A stretch of DNA of 64,000 nt from Gluconobacter vitians. Its GTDB lineage: Bacteria; Pseudomonadota; Alphaproteobacteria; Acetobacterales; Acetobacteraceae. How positions within the stretch are numbered: the stretch's first letter is position 1; each line of letters starts with the position of its first letter. The notes below the pieces were generated by a model, which saw only the letters and a program-made list of their open reading frames with translations, was not told the origin of the DNA and made no database searches. Where the stretch lies: positions 182,272 to 246,271 of the forward strand of contig NZ_JABCQG010000002.1 of assembly GCF_015244565.1 (NCBI RefSeq), written 5' to 3'. Positions 40,897 through 51,011 of this stretch are shown in pieces. The position numbers and the translations under genes are program-made.

Positions 40897-41433
40897 ATGA
40901 AAGCCTTTTTCATGCGTCGTTCCCTTCTTGCCGCAACCGGCCTCGGTCTGGCGCTCCTCGCAACCCTTCCGGCACAGGCCGCACCCACCATGCCAGCAGT
41001 CCCTGCACCCCAGCTGAGTGAAACGTCAGCCCCTCCTGTCGCTACGCCCTATCCAGATACGGCGGTGGCTCATGATCAGGTGGCGCAGGCCTTTGCCCTG
41101 GCGCAGAAGACGCACCGCAAGGTCCTGCTCGATTTCGGTGGTAACTGGTGCCCGGACTGCAAGATGCTCAGCGGCATCTTTGCCCTGCCCGACGCCGCAC
41201 GCTGGCTGGACAGCCAGTTCATCGTGGTCCCGGTCAATGTCGGACGCATCAACACCAATCTTGATCTCGCCGAACGCTATGGCGTGACGATCAAGGCCGT
41301 GCCGACCGTCATCATCGTCACACCAGACGGTCATGCCCTGAACGACGATGGTTCCACCGCGTTGGGCAATGCCCGCAGTATGTCTCCGCAGGCCGTTCTG
41401 GACCTCATTTCCGGCTGGAACAAACGCGGATAA
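40897..41433 (+). CDS. Secreted thioredoxin-like protein
   Basis: Exported thiol-disulfide protein with a signal peptide to about residue 29 (LATLPAQAA). The thioredoxin fold carries active site CPDC (C85, C88) in LLDFGGNWCPDCKML and the cis-proline in VKAVPTVII-like KAVPTVIIV. The length is 178 residues from ATG 40897. Starts at 40879 or 40912 cannot be ruled out. Its role may be periplasmic thiol reduction; the partner is unknown. Confidence 0.85.
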   Translation: MKAFFMRRSLLAATGLGLALLATLPAQAAPTMPAVPAPQLSETSAPPVATPYPDTAVAHDQVAQAFALAQKTHRKVLLDFGGNWCPDCKMLSGIFALPDAARWLDSQFIVVPVNVGRINTNLDLAERYGVTIKAVPTVIIVTPDGHALNDDGSTALGNARSMSPQAVLDLISGWNKRG

Positions 41434-41439
41434 GCCCTT

Positions 41440-41465
41440 GAGGCTCCGGCTTTTTCCGGAGCCTC
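41440..41465. terminator. Convergent terminator-like hairpin
   Basis: GAGGCTCCGG (41440-41449) and CCGGAGCCTC (41456-41465) form a perfect 10-base-pair stem around CTTTTT. It lies between the convergent thioredoxin-like and peptidase genes. The T run is in the loop, so its strength as a terminator is uncertain. Confidence 0.65.
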
Positions 41466-41474
41466 ATCCTTTAG

Positions 41475-43163
41475 TTAGAGGGCGAGAACCTGCTCGGCCT
41501 CATGCACGACCTCCGCCAGAACGTCCGCCTCGAACGGAGAGGTCAGTCCGGCTTCGGACACAAGCTGGGCGAAGGGTTTCGAGCCGCCCTCAGCGCAAAG
41601 CCTGCGATACGTTTCCAGCGTCCCTTCCCGATCCAGCCGTGAGCCCAGCCAGAGCTGCAACGCACAGCACTGCGCCAGTGCATAGTCGATGTAATAAAAC
41701 GGCAGACGGTAGATATGGAGCTGCGCCTGCCAGCGACCACCCTTTGCCGGATATTCCAGATCGCCCCAGTCCCGCCACGGCATGTAAAGCTTTTCAAGCC
41801 GCTGCCATGTCTCGTGCCGTTCTTCCGGCGTCATGTCCGGACGGGCATAAACTTCATGCTGGAAGTGATCCACGCAGACGCCATACGGGAAGAACGACAG
41901 CGCGTCGATCAGATGCATCCGGCGATACCGATCCGCCGCACCATCTTCGACCAGTTCACCAATCTGCGGCCAGGTCAGGAACTCCAGCCCCATGGAATGG
42001 ATTTCCGCAGCCTCCATGGTCGGCCAGAGCTGGTCAATCCAGGGCAGATCACGGCTTTTCCAGTTCTGGAACGCATGACCCATCTCATGGGTGAAAACCC
42101 CGATATCATTATGGGTGCCATTGAAATTGGCAAAAATATAGGGCGTTCCAACCGTCGGAAATGACGTGCAGAACCCGCCACCAGCCTTGCCGTCCCGGTT
42201 CTTCAGATCAAGATACCCGAGATCCCGCATCTGGACATAAAAATCAGCCATTTCCCCCGAAGGGTCGAGCTCACGGAACATGGTTTCTGCCCGCGCAACC
42301 AGCAGATCATGGTCACCTGCGGGTTCAGGATTTCCCTGAAGGTCAATGAGAGCCTCGTCCCAAGCCATCAGCCTCTCGCAGCCCATTTTCAGGCGGCGGC
42401 GCTCCATAAGCGAACTGATGAGCGGCGTGACATAGGCCAGCACTTTTTCACGGAACGCTGCGACCTGCTCCGGACCATAATCCGTGCGACGCATCCGGCG
42501 ATAACCAAGCTCGATATAGTTCTCAAAGCCAAGCGTCTTCGCCATCCGGTCACGCAGGGCGACGAGCTTGCCATAAAGCGCGTCCAGCTCCGCTCCGTTC
42601 TTTTCAAAAAAGGCCCAGCGCGCCTTTTCGGCATCATGACGGATTTCGCGATCCAGCCCCTGAAGATAAGGCACCAGCCCGGACAGGTTGAGCGTCTTGC
42701 CATCGAACGGAATTTTCGCCGAAGCGAGAAGCGCGGTGTATTCTCCCGTCAGCCGTGCCTCTTCCTCAAGATCCGTGCTGATACGCGGATCAAAGGTCCT
42801 CGTATCCGATTCCCAGAGCCGGACCACATGCGGCGTCACGATGGCTTCAAGACCTTCACGGTCAGGATCCGCCAGAAGGCGTTTCTTCACCGTCACCTCA
42901 TGATCGGTCGCAACCGGAGACAGCCGATCGGCATAATCCCGGTCCGCTTTTGCAGTCTCATCCTGCGTATTGCGCGAAAACTGCAGGTGGACGTGTGATG
43001 CCCAGGACTCATACTCGCGCCGGACCGCATCAAAAGCCTGAAGGGCTTCCACGCGATCACCCGCATCAAGCATGGCTGCGATGGCATCGTAACGGGCCTT
43101 GAGCGACTGCTCGTCAGGCCGGGGAAAAGACAGTTCAGAAAAGGGAGGGAGCGTCTTTGTCAT
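41475..43163 (-). CDS. M3 family oligoendopeptidase (PepF-like)
   Basis: Zinc metallopeptidase of 562 residues, probably cytoplasmic and cutting short peptides. The zinc motif HEMGHAF is near residue 360, followed by EIHSMGLEFL with the third ligand Glu. The N-terminal ETAKADRDYADRLSPV region is helical, as in M3 enzymes. The start at 43163 (MTKTLPPFSEL) replaces a longer frame to 43199. It lies 41 bases behind the two aminotransferase genes and likely shares their transcript. Confidence 0.92.
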   Translation of the reverse strand: MTKTLPPFSELSFPRPDEQSLKARYDAIAAMLDAGDRVEALQAFDAVRREYESWASHVHLQFSRNTQDETAKADRDYADRLSPVATDHEVTVKKRLLADPDREGLEAIVTPHVVRLWESDTRTFDPRISTDLEEEARLTGEYTALLASAKIPFDGKTLNLSGLVPYLQGLDREIRHDAEKARWAFFEKNGAELDALYGKLVALRDRMAKTLGFENYIELGYRRMRRTDYGPEQVAAFREKVLAYVTPLISSLMERRRLKMGCERLMAWDEALIDLQGNPEPAGDHDLLVARAETMFRELDPSGEMADFYVQMRDLGYLDLKNRDGKAGGGFCTSFPTVGTPYIFANFNGTHNDIGVFTHEMGHAFQNWKSRDLPWIDQLWPTMEAAEIHSMGLEFLTWPQIGELVEDGAADRYRRMHLIDALSFFPYGVCVDHFQHEVYARPDMTPEERHETWQRLEKLYMPWRDWGDLEYPAKGGRWQAQLHIYRLPFYYIDYALAQCCALQLWLGSRLDREGTLETYRRLCAEGGSKPFAQLVSEAGLTSPFEADVLAEVVHEAEQVLAL

Positions 43164-43204
43164 GGCACAATTCTGCCAGTCTCCCGCCTTTGCGTCCATG
43201 CCTG

Positions 43205-44416
43205 TCAGGGCTGCCGGATATCACCCGCAAACTGCGCGATCCGGCGGCAGGCTTCCGCAAGCTGTTCGTCCGATGCCGCAAAGGACAGACGCAGATACGG
43301 ACTGTATCCGAATGCTGACCCCGGCACCGTCGCAACATGAACCTCGTCCAGAAGCGCTTCCGCAAAGGCCACATCCGTATCGAGCAGCCGCCCCTGCCCC
43401 GATGTTCCGCCAATCAGGGCTGCCACGCCCGGATAGGCATAAAACGCACCTTCCGGCATCACGCAGGTCAGACCCGGCACATCCTGAAGCGCCCCCACAA
43501 CAAGACCGCGCCGGCGCTCATACGTCTCCAGCATCCGGGCGATCCCGTCCGCATCCCCATCCAGAGCAGCAACCGATCCAGCCTGAGCGAGCGTGCACAC
43601 GCCGGAGGTGGAATTGCCCTGAACCGCAATCATCCCCTGGATCAGCGGAACCGGTCCGCAGGCAAAGCCGACACGCCATCCTGTCATGGCATAGGCCTTG
43701 GCCATGCCGTTCACGATCAGGATACGATCCGCCAGATCCGGCGCAACACTCAGCAGGGACAGGTGTTTGCGACCATCGAACGTCAGATGCTCGTAAATCT
43801 CGTCACTCATCACGAGGACATGCGGCGCATCACGCAGCACATCCGCAATGGCTTCCAGATCCTGACGTTCAAGAATGGCGCCCGTTGGATTATTCGGGAA
43901 GTTCAGTACCAGCCATTTCGTCCGCGGCGTAATGGCCTCGCGGATGGCTTCAGGATCGGGACGGAAACCATTTTCCTCCCGACAGCGAATTTCGACCGGA
44001 ACCCCGCCAAGCATCCGGGTAATCAGCGGATAGCTGACCCAGTAAGGGGCAGGCACGATGACTTCATCGCCAGCTTCAAGAGAGGCCATCAACGCGTTGA
44101 AAATGACCTGCTTGCCACCATTCGCCACCATGATCCGGTCAGGCGTGACATCCAGACCATTGTCACGACGGAATTTCCGGATGATGGCGTCAATCAGCGG
44201 CTTCTGACCCGGGATTGGCGGATAGCCGGTATCACCGGCCTTGGCCGCAGCATAAGCGGCTTCGATTGCTTCGGGCGGCGACGGAAAATCCGGCTGCCCG
44301 AGTGCAAGCGAAATGACATCCGCGCCCTGTGCCTTCAGTTCGCGTGCGCGAGCCGCCATCGCAATCGTTGCGGGCTTGGGAAGCCCTGCGAGGCGTGAAG
44401 CGATGGTAAAACTCAT
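43205..44416 (-). CDS. Class I aminotransferase (aspartate type), copy 2
   Basis: PLP aminotransferase of 403 residues. The PLP lysine lies in NGMAKAYAMTGWRVGF. FPNNPTGAIL and the C-terminal LRLSFAAS arginine region complete the fold. It starts within the end of the upstream aminotransferase (4-base overlap). Aspartate or a related amino acid is the likely substrate, but the true specificity is not readable. Confidence 0.9.
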   Translation of the reverse strand: MSFTIASRLAGLPKPATIAMAARARELKAQGADVISLALGQPDFPSPPEAIEAAYAAAKAGDTGYPPIPGQKPLIDAIIRKFRRDNGLDVTPDRIMVANGGKQVIFNALMASLEAGDEVIVPAPYWVSYPLITRMLGGVPVEIRCREENGFRPDPEAIREAITPRTKWLVLNFPNNPTGAILERQDLEAIADVLRDAPHVLVMSDEIYEHLTFDGRKHLSLLSVAPDLADRILIVNGMAKAYAMTGWRVGFACGPVPLIQGMIAVQGNSTSGVCTLAQAGSVAALDGDADGIARMLETYERRRGLVVGALQDVPGLTCVMPEGAFYAYPGVAALIGGTSGQGRLLDTDVAFAEALLDEVHVATVPGSAFGYSPYLRLSFAASDEQLAEACRRIAQFAGDIRQP

Positions 44417-45615
44417 GAAAGCCCCTGACAGAAAGCCTGGATCCGGGTGCAGGCTTCCTTCAGCAGTTCCGTGCTGGTCGCATAGGAAATGCGGAAATAT
44501 CCCGGCGTCAGGAACGCGGTGCCATGCACGGCCGCAACTCCGGTCTCCTCAAGCAGGGCATTCACGAAAGCCTCGTCGCTGTCGATGAAGCGTCCCCCTT
44601 TGCTTGTCTTACCCAGAACTCCGGCAATGGACGGGAACGCATAGAATGCCCCTTCCGGAAGCGCACAACTCAGACCTGGCGCATCATTCAGCATACCGAT
44701 GACCAGATTGCGCCGTTCCTGATAGACCGCCACCATTTCGGAAATGAAATCCTGTGGACCGGACACGGCTTCCTGCGCAGCAGCCTGTGCAATGGAACAC
44801 GGATTGCTCGTGCTCTGTCCCTGCAGTTTGACAAGCTGCCGGGTCAGTTCAACCGGAGCCGCGGCAAATCCGATCCGCCAGCCCGTCATGGCATAGGCCT
44901 TGGACACGCCGTTCATCGTCACGGTGCGTGACCTCAGACGTGGCTCAACCTGCACCACAGTCTTTGCAACAGCTCCGTCATACAGGAGCTTGGCGTACAT
45001 ATCGTCTGTGAGGATCCAGATATCCGGATAGTCCAGCAGCACATCCGTCAGGGCCTTGAGTGCCTCGGTATCGTAAGCCGCGCCTGTCGGATTGCAGGGA
45101 GAATTGAGGCAGAGCCACTTTGTCCGGGGCGTAATTGCGGCACGAAGCTGTGCGGCGGTCAGGCGGAAGCCGTTTTCGGGGTTCGTCTGGACAATGACAG
45201 GGGTGCCATCAGCCAGCGTCACGATATCGGGATAGGAGACCCAGGCCGGTGCCGGAATGATGACCTCGTCACGCGCATTCAGGGTCGAGACCATGACATT
45301 GTAAATAACCTGCTTGCCGCCCGTGGAAACACAGATTTCCTCGGCCTTGTAATCCAGATCAAAATCAGCATTCAGACGCGCCGCCACGGCCTTGCGAAGC
45401 TCAAGCGTCCCCGCAACATCCGTATATTTCGTCTTACCGGCTTCAATGGCGCGGATCGCTGCCCGCTTGATGAAATCAGGTGTATCAAAATCCGGCTCAC
45501 CTGCGGAAAGACTGATGATGTCACGGCCTTCCGCTTTCAGGGCACGCGCTTTCTGGGTCACGGCAATCGTCTGGCTGGGAAGGATACGATTCAGACGGTC
45601 GGCGATAAAGGACAT
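44413..45615 (-). CDS. Class I aminotransferase (aspartate type), copy 1
   Basis: A 400-residue PLP enzyme, first of a tandem pair. Key parts are LSAGEPDFDTPDFIK, KYTDVAGTLELRKAV, NSPCNPTGAAYD, the PLP lysine in NGVSKAYAMTGWRIGF and the final FRISYATS. This is the subgroup to which many bacterial aspartate aminotransferases belong. GGAA about 10 bases before the ATG at 45615 supports that start over 45633. Its end overlaps copy 2. Confidence 0.92.
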   Translation of the reverse strand: MSFIADRLNRILPSQTIAVTQKARALKAEGRDIISLSAGEPDFDTPDFIKRAAIRAIEAGKTKYTDVAGTLELRKAVAARLNADFDLDYKAEEICVSTGGKQVIYNVMVSTLNARDEVIIPAPAWVSYPDIVTLADGTPVIVQTNPENGFRLTAAQLRAAITPRTKWLCLNSPCNPTGAAYDTEALKALTDVLLDYPDIWILTDDMYAKLLYDGAVAKTVVQVEPRLRSRTVTMNGVSKAYAMTGWRIGFAAAPVELTRQLVKLQGQSTSNPCSIAQAAAQEAVSGPQDFISEMVAVYQERRNLVIGMLNDAPGLSCALPEGAFYAFPSIAGVLGKTSKGGRFIDSDEAFVNALLEETGVAAVHGTAFLTPGYFRISYATSTELLKEACTRIQAFCQGLS

Positions 45616-45698
45616 GACAGATTTCCGGATCATTTCGATATCGCGATCCTAGACACGTTCGAGGAGTTTTGACCACAGCGCGCTGGGCTACAGACAAC

Positions 45699-45733
45699 AA
45701 AAAAAGGCGCCCTCCCTTTCGGAAAGACGCCTT
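45699..45733 (-). terminator. Intrinsic terminator after leuB
   Basis: On the minus strand, AAGGCG (45733-45728) pairs with CGCCTT (45709-45704), with an inner CTTTC/GAAAG helix and a T run at 45703-45699. It ends the ffh-to-leuB transcript before the aminotransferase genes. Confidence 0.85.
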
Positions 45734-45755
45734 GGAAACGGACAAGAGCCAAAAC

Positions 45756-46865
45756 TCAGGCCAGTTTTTCCATCTCGCGAAGAACCGCCTGTCCCATCAT
45801 TTCAGTCCCGACGCGTGCCATCCCCGACGACATGATATCGGCGGTCCGCAGACCCGAAGCCAGAACATTGGACACGGCTGTCTCAATCAGATCCGCGTCT
45901 TCACTCCGGTTGAGCGAGTAACGCAGCAGCATGGCGAAGGAGAGGATCTGGGCCAGCGGATTGGCAATCCCCTTGCCTGCAATGTCCGGCGCGCTGCCAT
46001 GAATCGGCTCGTACAAGGCATTGCGCTTGCCATCAGCACGGACCGGACCAAGCGTGGCCGACGGTAACATGCCAAGCGACCCGGTCAGCATGGAGGCCAG
46101 ATCGGAAAGAATATCGCCAAACAGGTTACCCGTGACAATCACGTCGAACTGGTTCGGATCACGGACAAGCTGCATGGCGCAGTTATCAGCCAGCATGTGG
46201 GACAGCTGGACGTCCGGATATTCGCGCTTGTGCACATCCGTCACGACTTCCTTCCACAGAAGGCCGCTTTCCATGACATTGCACTTCTCGACCGAGCAAA
46301 CGCGGTTATCGCGCTTGCGGGCAAGGTCGAAAGCCACACGGGCCACGCGCTCGATTTCAGAAGTCGTATAGACTTCCGTATTGATCCCGCGACGCGAGCC
46401 ATCGGGCAGCGTCTCGATCCCGCGCGGCTCACCGAAATAGATGCCACCGACCGTCTCACGGACAATCATCAGATCCAGCCCGCGCACGACTTCAGGCTTC
46501 AGCGCAGACGCATCGATCAGGGCATCGAACAGCTTGGCCGGACGCAGGTTGGCAAACAGTTCCAGTTCCTTGCGGAGCTTGAGGATCGCCACTTCCGGAC
46601 GCTTGTCAAAACTGACATGGCTCCAGGCCGGATCACCAACCGAACCGAACAGGACAGCATCAGACTGACGGGCCAGTTCAATGACTTCATCACGGATTGG
46701 CACGCCATGCACGGCCAGAGACGCCGCACCGACGAGTTCTTCCGTAATTTCAAGCTTCAGCCCGCGATGCGCACTCATCCAGTGCACGATCCGTGCGACT
46801 TCGCGCATGACTTCCGGACCAATGCCGTCTCCGGCCAGAACCAGAAGCTTGTGTGCGTCGCTCAT
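45756..46865 (-). CDS. leuB: 3-isopropylmalate dehydrogenase
   Basis: Oxidatively decarboxylates 3-isopropylmalate in leucine synthesis. The Mg/substrate motifs are [14 protein letters not shown] and the signature [24 protein letters not shown] (split by motif). [14 protein letters not shown] lies near the C-terminus. It has 369 residues and starts inside the leuD end (4-base overlap). Confidence 0.97.
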   Translation of the reverse strand: MSDAHKLLVLAGDGIGPEVMREVARIVHWMSAHRGLKLEITEELVGAASLAVHGVPIRDEVIELARQSDAVLFGSVGDPAWSHVSFDKRPEVAILKLRKELELFANLRPAKLFDALIDASALKPEVVRGLDLMIVRETVGGIYFGEPRGIETLPDGSRRGINTEVYTTSEIERVARVAFDLARKRDNRVCSVEKCNVMESGLLWKEVVTDVHKREYPDVQLSHMLADNCAMQLVRDPNQFDVIVTGNLFGDILSDLASMLTGSLGMLPSATLGPVRADGKRNALYEPIHGSAPDIAGKGIANPLAQILSFAMLLRYSLNRSEDADLIETAVSNVLASGLRTADIMSSGMARVGTEMMGQAVLREMEKLA

Positions 46866-47488
46866 TTTGAAGTTCCTATGGTAATTGACGGCACCCAGGC
46901 ACGACTTGGACGGTGCTCGAAACTGGTGATCTCGGCATCATGCGCCATGGTCTGCCCGATATCGTCCAGACCTTCGAGCAGCATGTGACGGCGGAACGGA
47001 TCAACATCGAACGCGATGGTTTCGCCGTTCGGACGCACGATCACCTGACGCTCCAGATCCACCGTCAGACGCGAATTCGAACCCTGACGGGCATCATCCA
47101 TCAGTTCGTCGCAGATCTCGCGCGGCAGCCGGATCGGGAGAATGCCGTTCTTGAAGCAGTTATTGAAAAAGATGTCGGCAAAGCTGGGCGCAATAACGCA
47201 GCGGATTCCAAAATCCAGCAACGCCCAGGGCGCATGCTCACGTGAGGAACCGCATCCCAGATTGTCGTATGTAATCAGGATCTCGGCGTGCCGGTAAGGC
47301 TCCTGATTGAGCACGAAATCCGGATTTTCATTGCCCTCGGCGTCATAACGCTGGGCCGCAAAAGCGTTCTTGCCCAGACCTGTCCGCTGGATGGTCTTGA
47401 GGAAGCGCGCCGGAATGATCTGGTCGGTGTCGATGTTCTCGGTCGGCATCGGCGCCGCAATGGCGGTCAGTTCCGTGAACTTGTCCAT
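46862..47488 (-). CDS. leuD: 3-isopropylmalate dehydratase small subunit
   Basis: Partner of LeuC in isomerising isopropylmalate. Family blocks are [14 protein letters not shown] (residues 18-31), [17 protein letters not shown] and [16 protein letters not shown]. It has 208 residues. Its start shares one base with the leuC stop, and its end overlaps leuB by four bases. Confidence 0.97.
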   Translation of the reverse strand: MDKFTELTAIAAPMPTENIDTDQIIPARFLKTIQRTGLGKNAFAAQRYDAEGNENPDFVLNQEPYRHAEILITYDNLGCGSSREHAPWALLDFGIRCVIAPSFADIFFNNCFKNGILPIRLPREICDELMDDARQGSNSRLTVDLERQVIVRPNGETIAFDVDPFRRHMLLEGLDDIGQTMAHDAEITSFEHRPSRAWVPSITIGTSK

Positions 47489-48915
47489 CAGACGGTCTCC
47501 TTCACCAGTTCACGCACGTCGCACAGGCGCCCTGTGACAGCAGCCGCCGCCGCCATGGCCGGCGAGCACAGATGCGTCCGCCCACCCGGACCCTGACGTC
47601 CTTCAAAATTGCGGTTGGATGTCGAAGCGCAGCGCTGCCCCGGCGTCAGACGGTCCGGGTTCATCCCCAGACACATCGAACAACCGGCCTCACGCCATTC
47701 AAAACCGGCATCCAAAAAGATTTTGTCCAGACCTTCGGCCTCGGCCGCATGCTTCACCAGCCCGGAACCCGGCACGATCATGGCGCGAACGCCCTCGGCC
47801 ACGTGACGTCCACGCAGCACGTCCGCAGCAGCGCGCAGGTCTTCCAGACGGCTGTTCGTGCAGGAACCGATGAACACCACATCCACAGGAGTGCCCGCAA
47901 TCGTCTGTCCGGCTTCAAGACCCATATAGTCCAGCGCACGCTGGATCTGGGCCGCACGTGCCGGGTCCGCCACGTCTGACGGAGACGGCACGGCCCCTGT
48001 AATCGGCAGCACGTCCTGCGGGCTCGTACCCCAGGTGATGGATGGGACGATTTCTTCAGCGGCGAGCGTGACTTCCGTATCGAAGTAGGCACCTTCATCA
48101 GAAGCAAGGCTACGCCAGTAGTCGCAGGCCTGCTCGAACGCCTCACCCTTTGGTGCAAAAGGACGGCCCTTCACATAGGCGAAGGTCGTCTCGTCGGGTG
48201 CTACCAGACCAGCGCGCGCACCGGCTTCGATGGACATGTTGCACAGCGTCATGCGGCCGGCCATGTCCAGATCGCGAATTGCGGATCCTGCAAATTCAAT
48301 CACATGCCCGGTCCCGCCAGCGGTACCGATCCGGCCGATGATGGCCAGCATGATATCCTTGGCGGTTACACCGGGACCGACTTTGCCTTCGACGGAGACG
48401 CGCATATTCTTCGCCGGCTTCTGCAGGATCGTCTGGGTCGCGAGCACATGCTCGACCTCGGACGTGCCAATGCCAAACGCCAGCGAACCGAGCGCACCAT
48501 GCGTGGAAGTGTGGCTGTCACCGCAGACAATTGTCATACCCGGCAGGGAAATGCCCTGCTCCGGCCCGACAACGTGCACGATGCCCTGAGAGGCGGAGCG
48601 CAGCGGGAAATAGGGGACGCCGAATTCGGCGACATTCTTCTCAAGCGTTTCGATCTGGAGGCGGCTCTGCGGCTCCTCGATCGGCTTGGAACGGTCGGAC
48701 GTGGGAACGTTATGGTCCACCACGGCCACCGTGGCATCCGGTCGACGCACGCGACGCCCGGACATCCGCAGGCCTTCAAAAGCCTGCGGACTTGTCACCT
48801 CATGGACGAGGTGCCGGTCGATGTAAAGGATGCACGTCCCGTCCTCGAGACGTTCGACGACATGATCGTCCCAGATCTTGTCAAAAAGGGTTCTGGGCGA
48901 ATTGGTAACGGGCAT
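47488..48915 (-). CDS. leuC: 3-isopropylmalate dehydratase large subunit
   Basis: Aconitase-like 4Fe-4S enzyme of leucine synthesis. Cluster cysteines lie in [13 protein letters not shown] and [30 protein letters not shown] is the other hallmark. It has 475 residues and begins 21 bases after rplS, with no terminator between them, so it probably shares the ribosomal operon transcript. Confidence 0.97.
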   Translation of the reverse strand: MPVTNSPRTLFDKIWDDHVVERLEDGTCILYIDRHLVHEVTSPQAFEGLRMSGRRVRRPDATVAVVDHNVPTSDRSKPIEEPQSRLQIETLEKNVAEFGVPYFPLRSASQGIVHVVGPEQGISLPGMTIVCGDSHTSTHGALGSLAFGIGTSEVEHVLATQTILQKPAKNMRVSVEGKVGPGVTAKDIMLAIIGRIGTAGGTGHVIEFAGSAIRDLDMAGRMTLCNMSIEAGARAGLVAPDETTFAYVKGRPFAPKGEAFEQACDYWRSLASDEGAYFDTEVTLAAEEIVPSITWGTSPQDVLPITGAVPSPSDVADPARAAQIQRALDYMGLEAGQTIAGTPVDVVFIGSCTNSRLEDLRAAADVLRGRHVAEGVRAMIVPGSGLVKHAAEAEGLDKIFLDAGFEWREAGCSMCLGMNPDRLTPGQRCASTSNRNFEGRQGPGGRTHLCSPAMAAAAAVTGRLCDVRELVKETV

Positions 48916-48936
48916 CCTGTCTCTACTCCGAACGGT

Positions 48937-49329
48937 TTAGGAAGCGGCCTTGCTGTCCGCCTTCGGCAGATCGCGGGGACGCTCGGCAATACGGGCGGAC
49001 TTGCCCGAACGGCCACGCAGGTAATACAGCTTCGCGCGACGAACCTTACCGCGACGCACGACCTCGATGCTGGCGATCGACGGTGCGTACAGCGGGAACA
49101 CACGCTCCACGCCTTCACCGTTGGAGATCTTGCGAACCGTGAAGTTGCTGTTCAGGCCCTTGTTGGAACGGGCAATGACAACGCCTTCGAAGTTCTGCAC
49201 ACGCTCACGCGTACCTTCGACAACGCGGACGCCAACGCGGACCGTGTCACCTGCAATGAACTCGGGAACAGCGCGGACGCCGGAAAGACGCTCGATCTCG
49301 CGCGCCTCATACTGCTGGATAATGTTCAT
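48937..49329 (-). CDS. rplS: 50S ribosomal protein L19
   Basis: Large-subunit protein at the 30S-50S interface. [15 protein letters not shown] is the usual start, followed by [38 protein letters not shown] (split by motif) and [18 protein letters not shown] chose ATG 49329 over TTG 49335. It has 130 residues and is preceded by trmD and followed by leuC. Confidence 0.98.
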   Translation of the reverse strand: MNIIQQYEAREIERLSGVRAVPEFIAGDTVRVGVRVVEGTRERVQNFEGVVIARSNKGLNSNFTVRKISNGEGVERVFPLYAPSIASIEVVRRGKVRRAKLYYLRGRSGKSARIAERPRDLPKADSKAAS

Positions 49330-49353
49330 GACCAAACTCCTGAAAACAAAACT

Positions 49354-50058
49354 TCAATGGACCTGCTGTCGTGCCAGATACGCATCCCAGAGGTCCGGGC
49401 GGCGCGCCTTCGTGACGGCGATTGACTGTTCATGGCGCCAGCGGGCGATGGCTCCATGGTTGCCGGAGAGAAGAATGTCGGGCACGTCCTGCCCGTCCCA
49501 CACTGCCGGCTTGGTGTACTGTGGATATTCAAGAAGCCCGTCGGCGAAGCTCTCGTCCTGACCGCTGACATCCGATCCCATGACGCCGGGAAGAAGACGG
49601 ACACACGCATCCAGAAGCGTCAGGGCAGGAATTTCTCCACCCGACAGCACGACATCGCCCATGCAGAGCTGTTCGATATCGTGCTTTTCCAGAACCCGTT
49701 CGTCCACCCCTTCGAAACGGCCGCAGAGAACAACGACCCCCGGACCGGACGACAGGCGCTCCGCATCTTCATGCGACATGCGCCGTCCCCGTGGTGTCGG
49801 ATAGACGACCGGGCGGCCATCCAGCGCGGGAAGCGCCGAGAGGGCCGTATCCAGAACGTCTGCCCGCATCACCATGCCGGCTCCGCCACCGAACGGCGTG
49901 TCATCCACGGCCCGGTGACGTCCCAGCCCGTGCTGGCGCAGGTCATGCGCCTCACAGGACCAGATCCCCCGCTCCAGCGCCCGGCCCGCAAGGGAGAACC
50001 CAAGCGGCCCCGGGAACATGTCCGGGAAAAGAGTCAGGATGTCCGCGCGCCAGCTCAT
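49354..50058 (-). CDS. trmD: tRNA (guanine37-N1)-methyltransferase
   Basis: SPOUT-fold enzyme that makes m1G37 in tRNAs. Visible family parts are [21 protein letters not shown], the [19 protein letters not shown] loop (split by motif) and the knot region [17 protein letters not shown]. It has 234 residues and overlaps rimM by 4 bases, in the standard rpsP-rimM-trmD-rplS order. Confidence 0.97.
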   Translation of the reverse strand: MSWRADILTLFPDMFPGPLGFSLAGRALERGIWSCEAHDLRQHGLGRHRAVDDTPFGGGAGMVMRADVLDTALSALPALDGRPVVYPTPRGRRMSHEDAERLSSGPGVVVLCGRFEGVDERVLEKHDIEQLCMGDVVLSGGEIPALTLLDACVRLLPGVMGSDVSGQDESFADGLLEYPQYTKPAVWDGQDVPDILLSGNHGAIARWRHEQSIAVTKARRPDLWDAYLARQQVH

Positions 50059-50597
50059 GCCCGCACCTGGACCTCGCCGGACAGATCCCCCTCGACCTCG
50101 ACTTCAACGGGAGGGATGAGAACCACTTCCCGTTTTGCGAGGTCCACACGGGGCACGCAGGCCAGCGTGAACGGCACGATCAGACCACGATCCACTTCGA
50201 GGCTGACGCCTGCGCCGTAATCGTGAACCACCGAAACCGTCCCCAGAACATCCCCGTCTTCCGAGACTGCCGTCATGCCGATCAGATCGGCATGATAGAA
50301 CTCGTCATCCCCGGTATCGGGAAGAACCGCACGCGGAACATATAGCTTGGCATTGACCAGCCGCTCGGCAGCATTACGGTCAGGAAGATCCTGCCCGTCT
50401 GCATCCGTAAGCGCGGCAACGCCCGCTGAAACCCAGCGTGCCGTCCATGCCCTGCCCTGCGCATCATGCAGCGTACCAAGCGTCTCGACCGAAGCCGGAT
50501 CGTCAGTGGCAGCATGAAGATGCACCAGACCGCGAACACCGTGCGGGCGACCGACGGTAGCAATCAGCACATCACTGTCAGGGTTGAAGCGGGGCAC
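50055..50597 (-). CDS. rimM: Ribosome maturation factor RimM
   Basis: Helps assemble the 30S head with S19. The RimM barrel begins [17 protein letters not shown], and the PRC-like half contains [16 protein letters not shown]. It has 180 residues and starts with GTG at 50597. Its end overlaps trmD (ATGA). Confidence 0.95.
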   Translation of the reverse strand: MPRFNPDSDVLIATVGRPHGVRGLVHLHAATDDPASVETLGTLHDAQGRAWTARWVSAGVAALTDADGQDLPDRNAAERLVNAKLYVPRAVLPDTGDDEFYHADLIGMTAVSEDGDVLGTVSVVHDYGAGVSLEVDRGLIVPFTLACVPRVDLAKREVVLIPPVEVEVEGDLSGEVQVRA

Positions 50598-50625
50598 GTC
50601 TCGGACTTCCTGAAAAGCGACTCAA

Positions 50626-50970
50626 TCAGGCCGCGGCAGCAGCGGCAGCAGCCTTGGCGCGCTCCTGAGCCTTCGCCTTCGGAGCGGACTTCTTCGGCTG
50701 CTCGTTGTAGGTCGGCTTCGGAGCCAGACCAGCATTGCCGAGGAAACGGGCAACACGGTCCGTGGCGAGGGCGCCGTTGGACAGCCAGTGCTTGATGCGG
50801 TCGTCAACCAGACGGATACGGTCGGCATGATCAGCCGGCAGCATCGGGTTGTAGGAACCGACCTTCTCGATGAAACGGCCGTCGCGCGGGCTGCGGCTGT
50901 CAGCAACAACGATGTGGTAGTAAGGACGCTTCTTGGCACCTGCACGTGCAAGGCGGATCTTGAGGCTCAT
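50626..50970 (-). CDS. rpsP: 30S ribosomal protein S16
   Basis: Small-subunit assembly protein. [31 protein letters not shown] (split by motif) and ERIGSYNP-like [10 protein letters not shown] are diagnostic. The C-terminus is extended with a Lys/Ala-rich tail ending in eight alanines. It has 114 residues against about 80 in E. coli. Confidence 0.97.
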   Translation of the reverse strand: MSLKIRLARAGAKKRPYYHIVVADSRSPRDGRFIEKVGSYNPMLPADHADRIRLVDDRIKHWLSNGALATDRVARFLGNAGLAPKPTYNEQPKKSAPKAKAQERAKAAAAAAAA

Positions 50971-51011
50971 GAAATACTCCTGAGAGACAGACTTGTAAAA
51001 AACGGGGCGGA

